A stretch of DNA of 64,000 nt from Acanthosoma haemorrhoidale (GCA_930367205.1 OV884013.1:119823827-119887826); one strand, 5' to 3'; positions 10,567 through 20,668 are shown, counted from the stretch's first letter. Numbers and translations are program-made. The notes: generated by a model from the sequence alone, not told the origin.

Positions 10567-11280
10567 ACAACAACTTTGTTATGATAAAATTACAATCTAC
10601 CTCATTGGGCAATAAGTAATTGTGATATATATTTTCATTCGTACCATAATTATAATTCATGTGAGTATATACAAACAGCCCAGAGACCTCCCAAGTCCAC
10701 AAGGCTACCACCTCCGTCGCGTGCGAAGGAAGAAGCGGAGTCCTGGGAGTCCCCCAGCCGTCACGGGATAAGAGCCAGCGGAGGGTGACCAAGAGCGTGA
10801 GAGTCACAGACGCTCAGGACATGATTGGAGAAACTGACCATTGCCAGGACTCCCACTGTCACGTATTTATAGCAGGTCACGAGACTACTGCCATTTTAGT
10901 CTCCGAGGAGGATTATAGGGATGAGGGGTGCAGTGCAATGACCGTGCTAGGGGATTAGGGTGGTTGGATAGGTTACTATGGAATTTTATGAACTTGGAAG
11001 AGATGAGTTCAAGAATGGATATTATGATCGTTAGGAAGGGTTTTGTTGCTGACGTAATAAGGGGCATTTACTATTGTTCTCAGGACTTTTGATTGAAAGG
11101 ATTGGATGCGCTTGATGTTCGACTTTTTTGCTGTCCCCCATACCTCGATTCCGTATGTTCAGATTGGCTTGAGTATAACTTTGTAAATTAGCAATTTATT
11201 CTCTATTTTGAGATGGGATGTCCTTCCAAGTAGTCTGTACAATTGTCCAAAGAGTCTCTTTAGTTCTTGTCTTTTTGGCT
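10567..11280 (-). pseudogene. Family A non-LTR copy A2 with complete 3' end
   Basis: Minus-strand copy. RT C-terminal blocks (LLIYKVILKPI, then V.GIEVWGTAKKSNIKRIQSF, then SNQ.. around the NKTLHNDLNI-equivalent) are followed by the ORF end and the family A 3'UTR, with the CTGGCAATGGCCAG short stem, ending TAATTTTATCATAACAAAG. The 5' truncation point is the same 11280/11281 junction as A1 on the opposite arm, so both copies descend from one insertion. Confidence 0.85.
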
Positions 11281-12964
11281 TGAGATTTAAAATGATATTT
11301 TCCTTCTCTTGGTTAATTTACACATAAAATACGATAAAGAAAAAAGAATCACATCAAGATATCACATGAAATAAAGTCTTGAAAGTGGACAATTCAAGAC
11401 AAGGCAGTCTACACGCTTCATAGGTAACATAGGTATTTTTAAATAATAATCTATAAGTATTTCAATTCTAGAATAAAACCCATTTTTGACTTTATTTAGA
11501 ATTTTAGTCCCACACATCAAATTATTTGATGAAGTTATTTGACTGTCGGTCATGATGTTGCAGGTTTCTCGGGGCAAGAAGGCGCAACTCCCAGCGTACG
11601 GGACCTGGCCAACATTCCCTGTGCCGTTCAACACGCGTGAGAGGAGACACTTCACCCCCGCTGGAAAACCCCAGCTAGTGTCTTCCAAGCCAAAGAAGCC
11701 TCCTGTTGTCCATTTAGACCACCTGAAACGCAAAAGGATGTTCCCCAATTTGAGGAATACCTCCCAGTTAGAGAATCTGTATTAGGCCAAACTGAGTTCC
11801 TAGCATCAGTATCCTCTTCGGTCACAGGGTTCGATCGAAAATGATGTAATCAAAGCGAATAAATAAAGAGATTTGTGCTACCTCTCTGTTCTATATTTAT
11901 CTTATTAGCTAATAATTTATTTTAGTGGTTAGTCACTTATCGTAAACAAGAGCATGAACCAATAAATAATAATTAAAGGTTAACTTCCCCCAGATTCACT
12001 AATGGAATCGAGGGAAGGCACTGAACTCAACACTGCCACAGTGATCTAATTAACAGGGGTGATGGTATTGAAACCCTTATGAATTATTTAAAACCATTCG
12101 CATGTATATTATTATTAATTAAATATAATTGTGTTTATTTAATTTTGTAATATTAACAATTCAGCAACAATAATAAATATATAAAAATTAAGGAATGGCA
12201 GCCATTCATAATCACGACTTGAAACGTGTAAATAAGTGGTTTTATTTGCTTTATGTTTAAATTATTTCTTTATTAATTTATTGTAAAGACAACAAAATAA
12301 ATTCTTTTGCATTGTTCTTTAACTTTCTAGGTCCACTATTGTTTATATAGGCATTGAAAAATACAATTCTAACGGGAAAAGCAGGCAGGTATACTAGGAC
12401 CCTAGTGTGCAGGGAAAGGAGCCCGTTTCAATTTCATTATTTGTTTTTGTTTTTGAAAGTCTCAAGAGCTGAAATTTGGGATAAATGGTCAATTGTTAAA
12501 TCTTTTTCCAGAAAGTGTCTACCTGATACCTAACGGTTCCATTGGGGTCATTGATACCTGAAGTGGTTCAGGTAGTAACCAATTTAGCATGGGGGGGGGG
12601 TCCTATAGGCATGTATGCCCAACTTTCTTTTTGTTTTTGTTTGGAGGTGAGATTTCATAAGTTAAGCCTTAGTATATTTCCAGTTTGCTAGAGGTCGCTG
12701 GAATAGGAACGGGTGGGGGATGGAGTGGGGTGGCTATTATTTAAGCTAGAAGTTCGCACATTTTGGGCATTCTACCTGTAGAGACTGCAACGGTGGTACT
12801 ACCATACCAGCCCCTACAGACAGACCTCTTGCTCCTTCGCACTTCAGGCTAGATTGCTGCCGATTGTTCGCAAGATCATCTCAACACTTTATTTGAAAAG
12901 TAAGAATTTTATTTTAATATATATATTGGTATTGTTTTTCTTTGTTTGATTATATTTAAATATT
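11281..12964 (+). repeat. Right arm of composite inverted repeat
   Basis: Continuous version of the unit whose pieces lie inverted at 1-395, 3755-3900 and 4360-5240. A third partial copy in the same orientation is at 14150-14693. It holds the conserved 77-codon frame at 11552-11785, a G10 run near 12590 and no recognisable transposase or RT. No family known to me matches. Confidence 0.88.
11552..11785 (+). CDS. Conserved 77-codon frame inside inverted repeat (right copy)
   Basis: Same predicted protein as 4723-4956: basic and proline-rich, with PAGKPQLVSSKPKKPP near residues 37-52 and HLKRKRMFPNLRN near 58-70. All four DNA differences from the left copy are synonymous, while the surrounding repeat has accumulated indels. 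Either strand could be the coding one, because the antisense frame (11362-11748) is also preserved. A 3' splice-like TGTTGCAG at about 11553-11563 and the island GC content suggest a captured exon. No homologue is recognised. Confidence 0.3.
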   Translation: MMLQVSRGKKAQLPAYGTWPTFPVPFNTRERRHFTPAGKPQLVSSKPKKPPVVHLDHLKRKRMFPNLRNTSQLENLY

Positions 12965-13547
12965 TTACTTCAGAAATTTAAAGCTAACTTTTTAAGTCTA
13001 TTAATCTGGTAGAGACTATTTATTAAGTTTAAGGTATAATTTTACTGGCAAGGTTAAAGATATATTAAAATCACCTACTAAAATAAAGTTTTATAGCTAA
13101 AAATTTTACACAGCTTAAATAATTACTTACAAAAGATTTTTGGGAACGTATTGCACATATTACATAAATTTATATACAGGTAATATAAAAATAATATATA
13201 ATTTTCGAAGCTCACATGTCCTGACTGCGAATGCGCGTGGTTGTCATATTGTTTTAATTAAAGCAAATTCTTTGTTGCTCTATAGAAACATAAAGCTATT
13301 TTTGTGCAGAAATCTGATATTTAAATAGACCCTATGAGTTTTCCCTCAATTCGGTAAACTGTGAAATATTAAAATATTCTATAGCACTTTCAAGGAACCA
13401 CTTCTTTCTGTTTCGTGAAGCACATGGTGCTACACATAGGGCACAAGAAACTTCTCTTCTGCCCTCTTTGATTTAAACAATATGCTCAGCGGAGAGCACG
13501 TATTTTAATAATAATAATAATAATTAACTTTTTCCTAACAATTTGGG
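12965..13547. other. AT-rich, gene-free
   Basis: No feature recognised apart from a short TAA-rich run near 13505. Confidence 0.6.
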
Positions 13548-13960
13548 AACCGGTAGTTGAAATTTCACTTGTTCTATAGTTGTGAGTTGTTCTAAATGTG
13601 TAATTATCTTCACGAATGTATGAAATTAACAATGTTTCTATAAATAAAATATATATCTTTATATACATAACATATTAAGTTAAACATAGTTACCGGTAGA
13701 TTAGTTAAAATTTCACTTGTTCTATAGTTGTGAGTTTTTATGGCAAAACACGTGGTTTAATAGAGAAAAAAACAATGAGTTGTTTACAATGTGTAATAAT
13801 CTTCACGAATGTTAATTTCATACACAAATGCTTCAGATAGAATATATATTTATATATACAAAACATGTTATGTATATATAGATATATATTGTTAAGTTTG
13901 AAATAGTTACCGGTAAATTAGTTAAAATTTAACTTGTTCTATCTACGAGTTTCACAATTT
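13548..13960 (+). repeat. Degenerate tandem repeat (about 143 and 217 bp spacing)
   Basis: The block ACCGGTAG...AAAATTTCACTTGTTC recurs at 13549, 13692 and 13909. The first two copies also share GTGTAAT..TCTTCACGAATG downstream. It is an old duplication with AT-rich expansion between units. Confidence 0.75.
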
Positions 13961-14149
13961 ATATTTTAAATTTTAGTTTCTCTTGGTTACTATAGCTATT
14001 TTATTGTATTTATTGATCCATTTGGACTTGAATTCTTGATTAAACATTTCTATCCACGTTTGTGGCTCTTTATATATAAAACAATATTTTTTTACGAACA
14101 ATGTGACGTACGAAAGAAAGGTCTCGCTGCCGTGATAATTATTATAGAT

Positions 14150-14693
14150 AAATAATTGTGTTTATTTAATTTTGTAATTTTATTTTAACAATTTAGCAAT
14201 AATAAATAAATAAAAATATAGGTACTGCAGTTATTAATAATCACGACTTGAAACGTGTAAATAAGTGGTTTTATTTGCTTTGTGTTTAAATTATTTCTTT
14301 ATTAATTTATTGTAAAGACAACAAAATAAATTCTTTTGCATTGTTCTTTAACTTTCTAGGTCCACTATTGTTTATATAGGCATTGAAAAATACAATTCTA
14401 ACGGAAAAAGCAGGCAGGTATACTAGGACCCTAGTGTGAAGGGAAAGGAACCCGTTTCAATTTCATTATGTGTTTTTGTTTTGAAAGTCTTAAGAGCTGA
14501 AATTTGGGATGAATGATCAATTGTTAAATCTTTTTCCAGAAAGTGTCTACCTTATACCTAACGGGTCCATTGGGGTCGTTGATACCTGAAGTGGTTCAGG
14601 TAGTAACCAATTTTGCATGGGGGGGGGGGAGGGTCTATAGCATGTATGCCTAACTTTCTTTTTGTTTTTGTTTGCCAGTGCTTTTCTACAACA
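14150..14693 (+). repeat. Third partial copy of composite repeat
   Basis: Direct-orientation copy of 12115-12640, including AATCACGACTTGAAACGTGT, GCAGGCAGGTATACTAGGAC and the poly-G run. It stops before the 12650-12964 part. Differences are scattered substitutions and small indels. Confidence 0.93.
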
Positions 14694-15488
14694 AAATAGA
14701 ACTAAATTGTACTGTGTGAGTAATTGCGGACTGTAGGTATAGTCATTAAATACTTTGTAAAGTTTTCGTCAATTGGAAAAGTATAAAAATTAAAGATTAT
14801 AATTATTAAAAAGAGCCACTACTTTGAATTTTATTTCTGTTATTGTCCGTTGCACATAGGAAAAAAAATACCTAACACAATGAGTAATAAATTATCACCT
14901 ATTAGGTATTAATAATACCTGGAAAAAGACATGGGTATATACACCTTTTCGATGTCCAGTTGGAAACCTCTTATAAATAAATCCGGGTAGGATTAATTTT
15001 CTGTTAAAAATATTTCAAATTAATATTTTCTTTAAAATAATCCAATTTTTCAACTCAGCCATACAATAGTTTTTTGTATTAATTAATAGAATATAAAAAC
15101 TGGTTATGATCTTTAAACCATCCATCACAGTTGACTTTCCAGTTTTAATAATAAATTTAATATAATTAAGGGTAAAAAAAAAATTGAATAAATCTAATTA
15201 ATCCTTATCATAACTAAGCAAGATCATTTTTTACAAACACAGTTTATTATATATATATATCATACATTTTATAGCATACACTGGTTCTAAAAGTGACAAG
15301 TCCAATTTGAAAAAAAAAAAACCAAACCAAGCTGATCTTCCAAAAAAACCTTATGTATTCACAACTAACAATATACTCGTAATGATAACTTTTTTTATTA
15401 TTTATTCAGTTGTTATTACTTTAGTATTGTAATACAGCGATGATGATTTAATAACTAAACCATAGGACTCCTTATGATAACTATGATT
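14694..15488. other. AT-rich, gene-free
   Basis: Nothing recognised. Confidence 0.6.
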
Positions 15489-15785
15489 TTATTGAATATC
15501 TGAGCTGTGGATATATTTATGTGCTTGAAGTACCAGTATATACAAATAAGGGATGCATAGAAGTGAAATGTCAACTGTAAGACATGCAATGCACTGCACG
15601 TTTTCAGGCATAACATTCAGAAAAGTCAGCAGATCAGAGAGAGGTTTTAATCCCCTTGGTTTCATGTCATTAATTTCTAAAACGACGGATTGAGGTAAAA
15701 TAGAAAAAAAATATATAGCATTAGAACTTGTGCCATCTGGGGAGGTCTCCCAATTACCCCCCCTTTTTAAGTCAATCAAATTCAC
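15489..15785 (-). other. Unrecognised 98-codon minus-strand frame
   Basis: Open for 98 codons on the minus strand, starting MNLIDLKRGGNWETSPDGTS. It lies about 150 bp downstream (in minus orientation) of the endonuclease relic at 15900-16110, so it may belong to the same decayed retrotransposon. No domain or motif supports a function. Confidence 0.2.
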
Positions 15786-15899
15786 GAGTACTAAACTACA
15801 TTATCTCATATAAAACATAATTATTTAAAGGGATATAAGAACAAAGGTGTTTATGAAATGTATCAATGTTATGAGGGAAATTGTATGTGAACTTAAATT

Positions 15900-16110
15900 T
15901 TAATGTTGATATTCATTTCTAAAGCAAATAAGTCCCAGTCGACTTTACCAATCAGTCTGGGTAATGCTGTGTTTGTGGTCGTACCCTGAATGTGCATAGA
16001 AATGGGAGGTGGTCAGAGTTCAAGCCATTAATAGTGTCATAATATAGAGAGCTATGAACTAATGCCATGTCCAATATGCCAGATATGCACTTAAGCTGGT
16101 GTTGATCATA
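15900..16110 (-). pseudogene. Non-LTR retrotransposon endonuclease relic
   Basis: Minus-strand translation gives ISGILDMALVHSSLYYDTIN then GLNSDHLPFLCTF, the C-terminal signature of an apurinic-type retrotransposon endonuclease (LD.AL ... SDH.P). After a stop and a frame change comes GKVDWDLFALEMN, resembling the following linker. One stop and one frameshift show that it is dead. It lies upstream of the host exons. Confidence 0.7.
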
Positions 16111-16238
16111 ATAAAAATAAAAAAGGTATTAGGTTAGTTAATTATTTTAATACATTTTTAAATTGTAAGAGTGAGCCGCATGGGGTAGGTAAGGAGATAG
16201 CTTTGAAAAATGTTAATTGTATTATTTGTATGTTTCAG

Positions 16239-16323
16239 CACATACAGCAGAACATGCAAACCCAAAGGAGTTCTGCCTATGCTACTGGCCGAGTGATCGC
16301 AGACCCAACTCTGCAGTTAAACG
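16239..16323 (+). CDS. Putative internal exon 1 of unidentified host gene
   Basis: Preceded by TTTGTATGTTTCAG and followed by GTGAGTG, a strong acceptor and donor pair. Taken in phase 0, its 85 nt give HIQQNMQTQRSSAYATGRVI then ADPTLQLN with one leftover base. Joining that base to the next exon keeps the frame open. The third frame of this exon is also open, but it hits a stop in the next exon after splicing, which supports the chosen frame. The peptide is polar with no recognisable domain; it could be part of a cytoplasmic tail or linker. Composition is richer in GC than the surrounding intron. I cannot name the gene. Confidence 0.6.
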
Positions 16324-16441
16324 GTGAGTGTTAAAATTTAGTTTTTAAATCTATATTAGTGAAGTTTTCTTTGTTTGGTTGTATTTAAATATTTTATTTA
16401 TTACTTTTCTAATAAATTCTTCTTCTTTCTTCTGTCCGCAG

Positions 16442-16515
16442 CTCAACCCCTTGATCCCCAGGCAGCGTCAAGCTCCGGGCAAGGCATGGCAGATACAGCA
16501 AACGCACTGGCTGAG
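16442..16515 (+). CDS. Putative internal exon 2 of unidentified host gene
   Basis: Preceded by a long pyrimidine tract ending TTCTGTCCGCAG and followed by GTAGCT. With the base carried over from exon 1 it encodes AQPLDPQAASSSGQGMADTA then NALAE, ending in phase 0. The next exon at 18303 also starts in phase 0. Reading through the donor stays open to 16641, and that extension (VASNFFWWMRATLSYIRRSV) resembles two modules in the downstream palindrome, so an extended or alternative exon is possible. The first intron is 118 bp. Confidence 0.6.
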
Positions 16516-16640
16516 GTAGCTTCTAACTTTTTTTGGTGGATGAGAGCCACATTGAGCTATATTAGAAGATCGGTGTTCAATGTTATTATTGCTCATCCGC
16601 CCATTATAGGAGTAAGAAACTTTCGTTTTCTTTGCGGGTG
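16505..16640 (+). repeat. Coding-like module 1
   Basis: Starts around the 3' end of exon 2 and aligns with 17250-17400 and with the complement of 17475-17640. The shared frame reads NFF..MRAT...IRRSVFNVI here. See the palindrome entry. Confidence 0.5.
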
Positions 16641-16746
16641 ACCTCAGCTAGGCATCTAATCGGAAGTGACACAGTTGAGTATTGTGATTGTCTAGCATTA
16701 TTGTAAGATATGTTTTCGATGCGTATTATATATAGTGTATAATTTG

Positions 16747-16843
16747 CTTACATTTTACACCTACATACACACACACACACATATATATATATATGTGTGT
16801 GCGTGCGTGTGTGTGTGTGTGTAGGTGTAAAATGTAAACAAAT
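16747..16843. repeat. Palindromic microsatellite
   Basis: GCTTACATTTTACACCTACA, then (CA)n, (TA)n, (TG)n, then TGTAGGTGTAAAATGTAAAC: a nearly perfect inverted repeat of about 95 bp. It lies within the left arm region of the larger palindrome and could extrude as a cruciform. Confidence 0.93.
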
Positions 16844-17238
16844 TTATGTATATGTATATACGACCACGCGTAGCAGATTATTATTGGACACTTTTTGCTT
16901 ATTCTTCTCCAACAGTGCAGAACTTATAAAAATCTGGATCCTTACATTTTACACCACTCACTTAAATTGCTTTAATTTTTTTTTTAAATAAAATAAGGTT
17001 GTAATTTTTAAGATATGCTATGAAAGAAAGACACTGGAATTATCATTGTGGACTTTGTTAAGATATTAGAAATTTGCAAATACAATATATTTTATGTCCG
17101 GAACTGGAAACAATTAGTAGGTTACTGTAACGTATCATAGACTAATAATATTAGATGTTTTTCTAGATAGTGTGATTGTATAATATTTATTTGTTGATCT
17201 TCTCCATGCAAGACACTATTGGCTGTTAGTCTTTTTAT

Positions 17239-17436
17239 TTGAAGGTGCAGGCGGAAACTTATGGTCTGGCTGACAAATTTCTGAAGTTTGCTTTTTTTGG
17301 GGGGAGTAGAGCGGCATTCACTATGAGGGATTTTAAGAGATCCCTGTTCAACGTTATTTTTCGAATCGACCCCCAAGGGCAGAAATCAATTTTTGATGTT
17401 CTTTCGCTGGAACATCAGCAATTCCTTGAATGCTGA
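17239..17436 (+). other. Open module 2 in left palindrome arm
   Basis: Open for 65 codons: KVQAETYGLADKFLKFAFFG then KRSLFNVIFRIDPQGQKSIF, with a stop after FLEC. The complement of 17475-17640 carries a related open frame (ADKYLKSDFFGGIRTTF ... FIRSVFNVIANRP). Conservation of reading frame between diverged copies suggests coding ancestry. Product unknown. Confidence 0.35.
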
Positions 17437-18302
17437 ACGGCACTAAAGAGCTTGCTGACGTCCCACCGAAAGGGCACCAAAAATTGATTTCTCCCTTCTG
17501 GGCCGATTAGCAATAACATTGAACACTGATCTGATAAAATACATCATATTGAATGTCGTTCTTATCCCCCCAAAAAAGTCGGACTTGAGATATTTGTCAG
17601 CCAGAGGCTAAGTTTTCGCCAGCACCTGCAAATGATCAGACCAATAGCCAACAGTACCTTGCATGAAGAAGATTAACAAATAAACATTATACAATTACAC
17701 TATCTGGAAAAACCTCTGATATTATTAGTCTATGATACACTACGGTAACCTACTAATTGTTTCCAGTTCCGGACATAAAATATATTGTATTTGCGAATTT
17801 CTAATATCTTAACAAAGTTCACAATGATAATTCCAGTGTCTTTCTTTCATAGTGTTTCTTAGAAATTGGAATCCTACTTTTAAAAAAATTTATTTATAAG
17901 AAGCTTTACACAACTTAAGTGAGTGGTCTAATTTGTACGTTTCCGATTTTGCCAAACTAAACCTTTGTATTGGTGGAGAAGAAAATGCAAATTGTGTCCA
18001 ATATTGTGCTACGCATGATCATCGGGCGAATCTAAGAGTATATATGTATATACATGTTTTACCCTGGATCGTTGAAAGAAGTAGGCCATTGTAGTTAAAA
18101 TATAAAAAGGCACAACATTACTAGTGCATTCACAATAAGCAACAGTTCGATTAGGTGCAGTAGTTGAATACAACCTTATATTTGACAGTCAAACGTCTGA
18201 GATCAGTCGGGACGAATTATTTTTCCTGCAGGTGCGTTTTGTCTTGTGACTTTTGCGGTCACGAAAGCTATTGCTCCCAACACCAAACCTGGGAACTCCT
18301 AG

Positions 18303-18548
18303 GAACAGGCTCGAGCATCTCGAAGTAACCACCACAGCAGTAAATCAGCTGCTGCGAGGAACAGCCATGTCAAGGTTCACCCTCTGTCTGCAATGTCAAG
18401 GTCCGGCACTCGGAATGGCAGACAGAGGAAAAGCAGCTTAGATGTCCAGACGGATATCAATGCTGACGATGGAAGAACCTCTGAGGTATGGAATACCAGG
18501 TGGACAAGCGGATCAAAGGAGAGTACTTGTCTTCTGATGAAGCGATAG
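18303..18548 (+). CDS. Putative exon 3 (terminal or internal) of the host gene
   Basis: An in-frame TAG ends exactly at the proposed acceptor (GGAACTCCTAG, 18302), so the frame can only be entered here or at the CAG six bases on; both keep phase 0. It encodes a Ser/Arg/His-rich stretch: ARASRSNHHSSKSAAARNSH, VKVHPLSAMSRSGTRNGRQR, KSSLDVQTDINADDGRTSE. Two endings are possible. Read-through adds VWNTRWTSGSKESTCLLMKR and stops at 18546-18548, with AATAAA at 18685-18690. Splicing at GAG|GTATGG (18485) would join a small exon at 18741. Composition suggests a disordered, phosphorylatable tail, as an inference. Confidence 0.55.
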   Translation, partial: EQARASRSNHHSSKSAAARNSHVKVHPLSAMSRSGTRNGRQRKSSLDVQTDINADDGRTSEVWNTRWTSGSKESTCLLMKR

Positions 18549-18740
18549 GCTATAGGGGAAATTGGTCTCCCCTACCTACTGGAGGTCTCAGAAACTATCA
18601 GATCGTGGAGGATTTCAATCCAAAATGTTCAAATTCAAGAGAGCTGAAAGAAGGCACAGCTGCTTCTATTGTTTTTTTATTCTAAATAAATATTATTTTT
18701 TTAAATTTTGTCTTTTATTATGTCTTACCTTTTCTTCAAG

Positions 18741-18758
18741 ACCTTGTATGGGCAATGA
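18741..18758 (+). CDS. Possible alternative terminal mini-exon
   Basis: A strong acceptor, CTTACCTTTTCTTCAAG, ends at 18740. In phase 0 from the 18485 donor it adds TLYGQ and a TGA at 18756-18758. Two AATAAA signals follow at 18781 and 18788, as expected for a 3' end. Alternative to the read-through end of exon 3. Confidence 0.35.
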   Translation, partial: TLYGQ

Positions 18759-18882
18759 AACAGGAGGGTTGGTGCCTATAAATAAATAATAAATTTGTAA
18801 CCCTTACCTAATTCACGTTATACATTGCGATTGTTCTTGTTATTAAAACTTATGAGCCAACAAACCGCTGCAACGACCATTT

Positions 18883-18903
18883 AGTCTCTCTTTCAGAGAG
18901 ACT
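18883..18903. repeat. Perfect 9-bp stem, 3-nt loop
   Basis: AGTCTCTCT-TTC-AGAGAGACT. Isolated; no terminator-like context is expected in a eukaryote. Confidence 0.5.
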
Positions 18904-19149
18904 CGACTACACGGCCGAACGGTGTTCTCTCATTTCTCTAATGCCAAACTGCTTTATTTAATGACTATATTATGTTGATAGGACAAAAACAAATTTAAAA
19001 GAAACATTTAATTTTCAATACATTTATTCATAAGCTTGTAGGTCGCCTCCTACCTATCTTTGCTTTCTGGGTAGCTGGTTGGCTAGAAATCGCATGATTC
19101 ATAACTACATAAGAAACTATTTGTAATGAGAGAGAGAGAAAACAACAAT

Positions 19150-19375
19150 TTATTAAGATAAAATTACAATCTGCCTTTTATTAGGCAATGAGTAATTGAG
19201 ATAAGTGTCATCATTCATACCATATTTACAATTCATCATTCACTCGCTCATTCATACAATATTTACAAACAGCCCAGAGGCCCCCCAAGTCCACATGGTT
19301 GTCACCTCCCTCGCATGCGAAGGAGGAAGTGGAGTCTTGGGGAGTCCCCCACGCCCCTACCTCAGCCGCGTCACT
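19150..19375 (-). mobile_element. Family A 3'UTR fragment, copy A3
   Basis: Minus-strand 3' end only: TTTATTAAGATAAAATTAC, the GGCAATGAGTAATTGAG block, TTCATTCATACC repeats and the GAAGGAGGAAGTGGAGTC block. The 5' cut is at about 19375. No coding sequence. Confidence 0.85.
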
Positions 19376-20091
19376 GTATTTGTAATAAAACTGCCTTATT
19401 TCACATTTTTACTGGCAAGGAAAAAAAAATTATATATACTCGTAAAAATTGTTTTTGTCAAATTTTGATATCCGGTATAAGATTATCAAATCAACTAGAC
19501 GTAGTCGTAAACTGAGAAAAAATACTTCAACACTGAAATTTGTATATTTCTGTAGGTAACTATTAAGGAAATTCTTCTAGATTCAAGCCATCTTAAGTAA
19601 ACATATCTGTAGTGATTATTATTATTTTTACCTAAAATGAGGTGATTTCATTGCAATTACAAAAGTTTAGAACAATTTTTTTGAGCAATAAAGTGGAACC
19701 ATCCACCAAGTTTTATAGGATAAAACCCATTCAGGGCTGCAGAAAAAAAATTATGGACGGATTCGGTTCGAAGCCACACCGCAGAGTGCATCGATCATAT
19801 GGTGAGAAAGGACATAATTCGAATCTCTCCTTCAAATAACTATTTTTTATTTAACAAGTGTTAGATTTGTTTCTAAAATAAATCAAATCCATAATTCATA
19901 TAACATACAAATGATTAACATTCTAATTTTAAAAAGTAAATAAAATGGTTGTTTTAATTAGTCTACTTACAAGTCAATTTAAATACATTTTGCAATATTT
20001 TAAGTTCGGAATGAGGAGGTAATATGACTGTAAAAGTTGAAATAGGTATTTATGTAGGTTTAAAATTTAAAAATAAATAAATCAGTCTAAC
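19376..20091. other. AT-rich, gene-free
   Basis: Nothing recognised. Confidence 0.6.
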
Positions 20092-20668
20092 AATTGGTGG
20101 GCAGGCATCTCCATTTATTTTAGTAATAAAATAGAAACAGTACGATACAGGTCTTACCTGCTATCGCACTTGCTAACTTCACCCAACCTGTCGCTTCGTC
20201 TCAAACTGATGATATATAAGTGTCCTCCGGGCAGCTCTGCTTTACGGTGCCCCGCTATTTACCCACTTGACTGACAATACAGCTAAAAGTATCCAGCAAT
20301 TTCAGAAAGGGATCATGAGAAAAGTGGTCCGACATACCTCTCTCGATAGGTTAAAGAACGCCGACCTGTTTTTTTCTTCATTTTTTTCATTTATACCTCC
20401 TTTTCTTCCCGTATTTTTTTTTTCTCGGTAGAATGATCATAAGAATTCAAAAGATTTATGATGTCTTTGAGGTTGCTGTAAGAACGCTGACCTGCACCCG
20501 TCGCTTGATGTGCCATCGGTGGGTGAATTCATCCACAGGTGACACATGAAGTTTTTTGACTCAATCCAGCATCTAACAAACCCAGTGTTAAACACTATGA
20601 CTCCACCACCCTTCCCACATCGATGGCTGCATGGTGTCCGGGAATCCCAGGTCAAGTTAGTTTATTTA
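20092..20668 (+). pseudogene. Family B non-LTR copy B2, interrupted
   Basis: Plus-strand ORF2 C-terminal relic (LTSPNLSLRLKLMI, frameshifted near GAPL, then FIHR.HMKFFDSIQHLTNPVF). It is interrupted by a 111-bp insertion at 20369-20479 bracketed by AAGAACGCYGACCTG duplications. Downstream it ends without a clear A-tail. Confidence 0.85.
20369..20479 (-). mobile_element. 111-bp poly-A-tailed insertion with 15-bp target duplication
   Basis: AAGAACGCCGACCTG (20354-20368) and AAGAACGCTGACCTG (20480-20494) flank it. On the minus strand the insert ends in A-rich sequence, so it looks like a very short retrotransposed 3' end. The same insert lies next to B4 at 33563-33657. Confidence 0.85.

Larger units (their letters stand above)
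16655..18162. repeat. 1.5-kb near-palindrome (foldback-like)
   Basis: Left arm 16655-17421, right arm 17452-18162, with an inner loop of about 30 bp. The inner 400 bp of each arm align closely (GAAAGAAAGACACTGGAATT on the left, its complement on the right). Outer parts are weaker but collinear. It lies wholly inside the intron between exons 2 and 3. No transposase and no clean terminal repeat with a target duplication was found, so it may be a foldback element or a host inverted duplication. Confidence 0.85.

Noticed and set aside
18235..18300. C2HC-type zinc finger exon after TTTTTCCTGCAG
   Set aside because: The CDFCGHESYCSQH reading is short, soon hits a stop and is out of frame with the better supported exon that follows.
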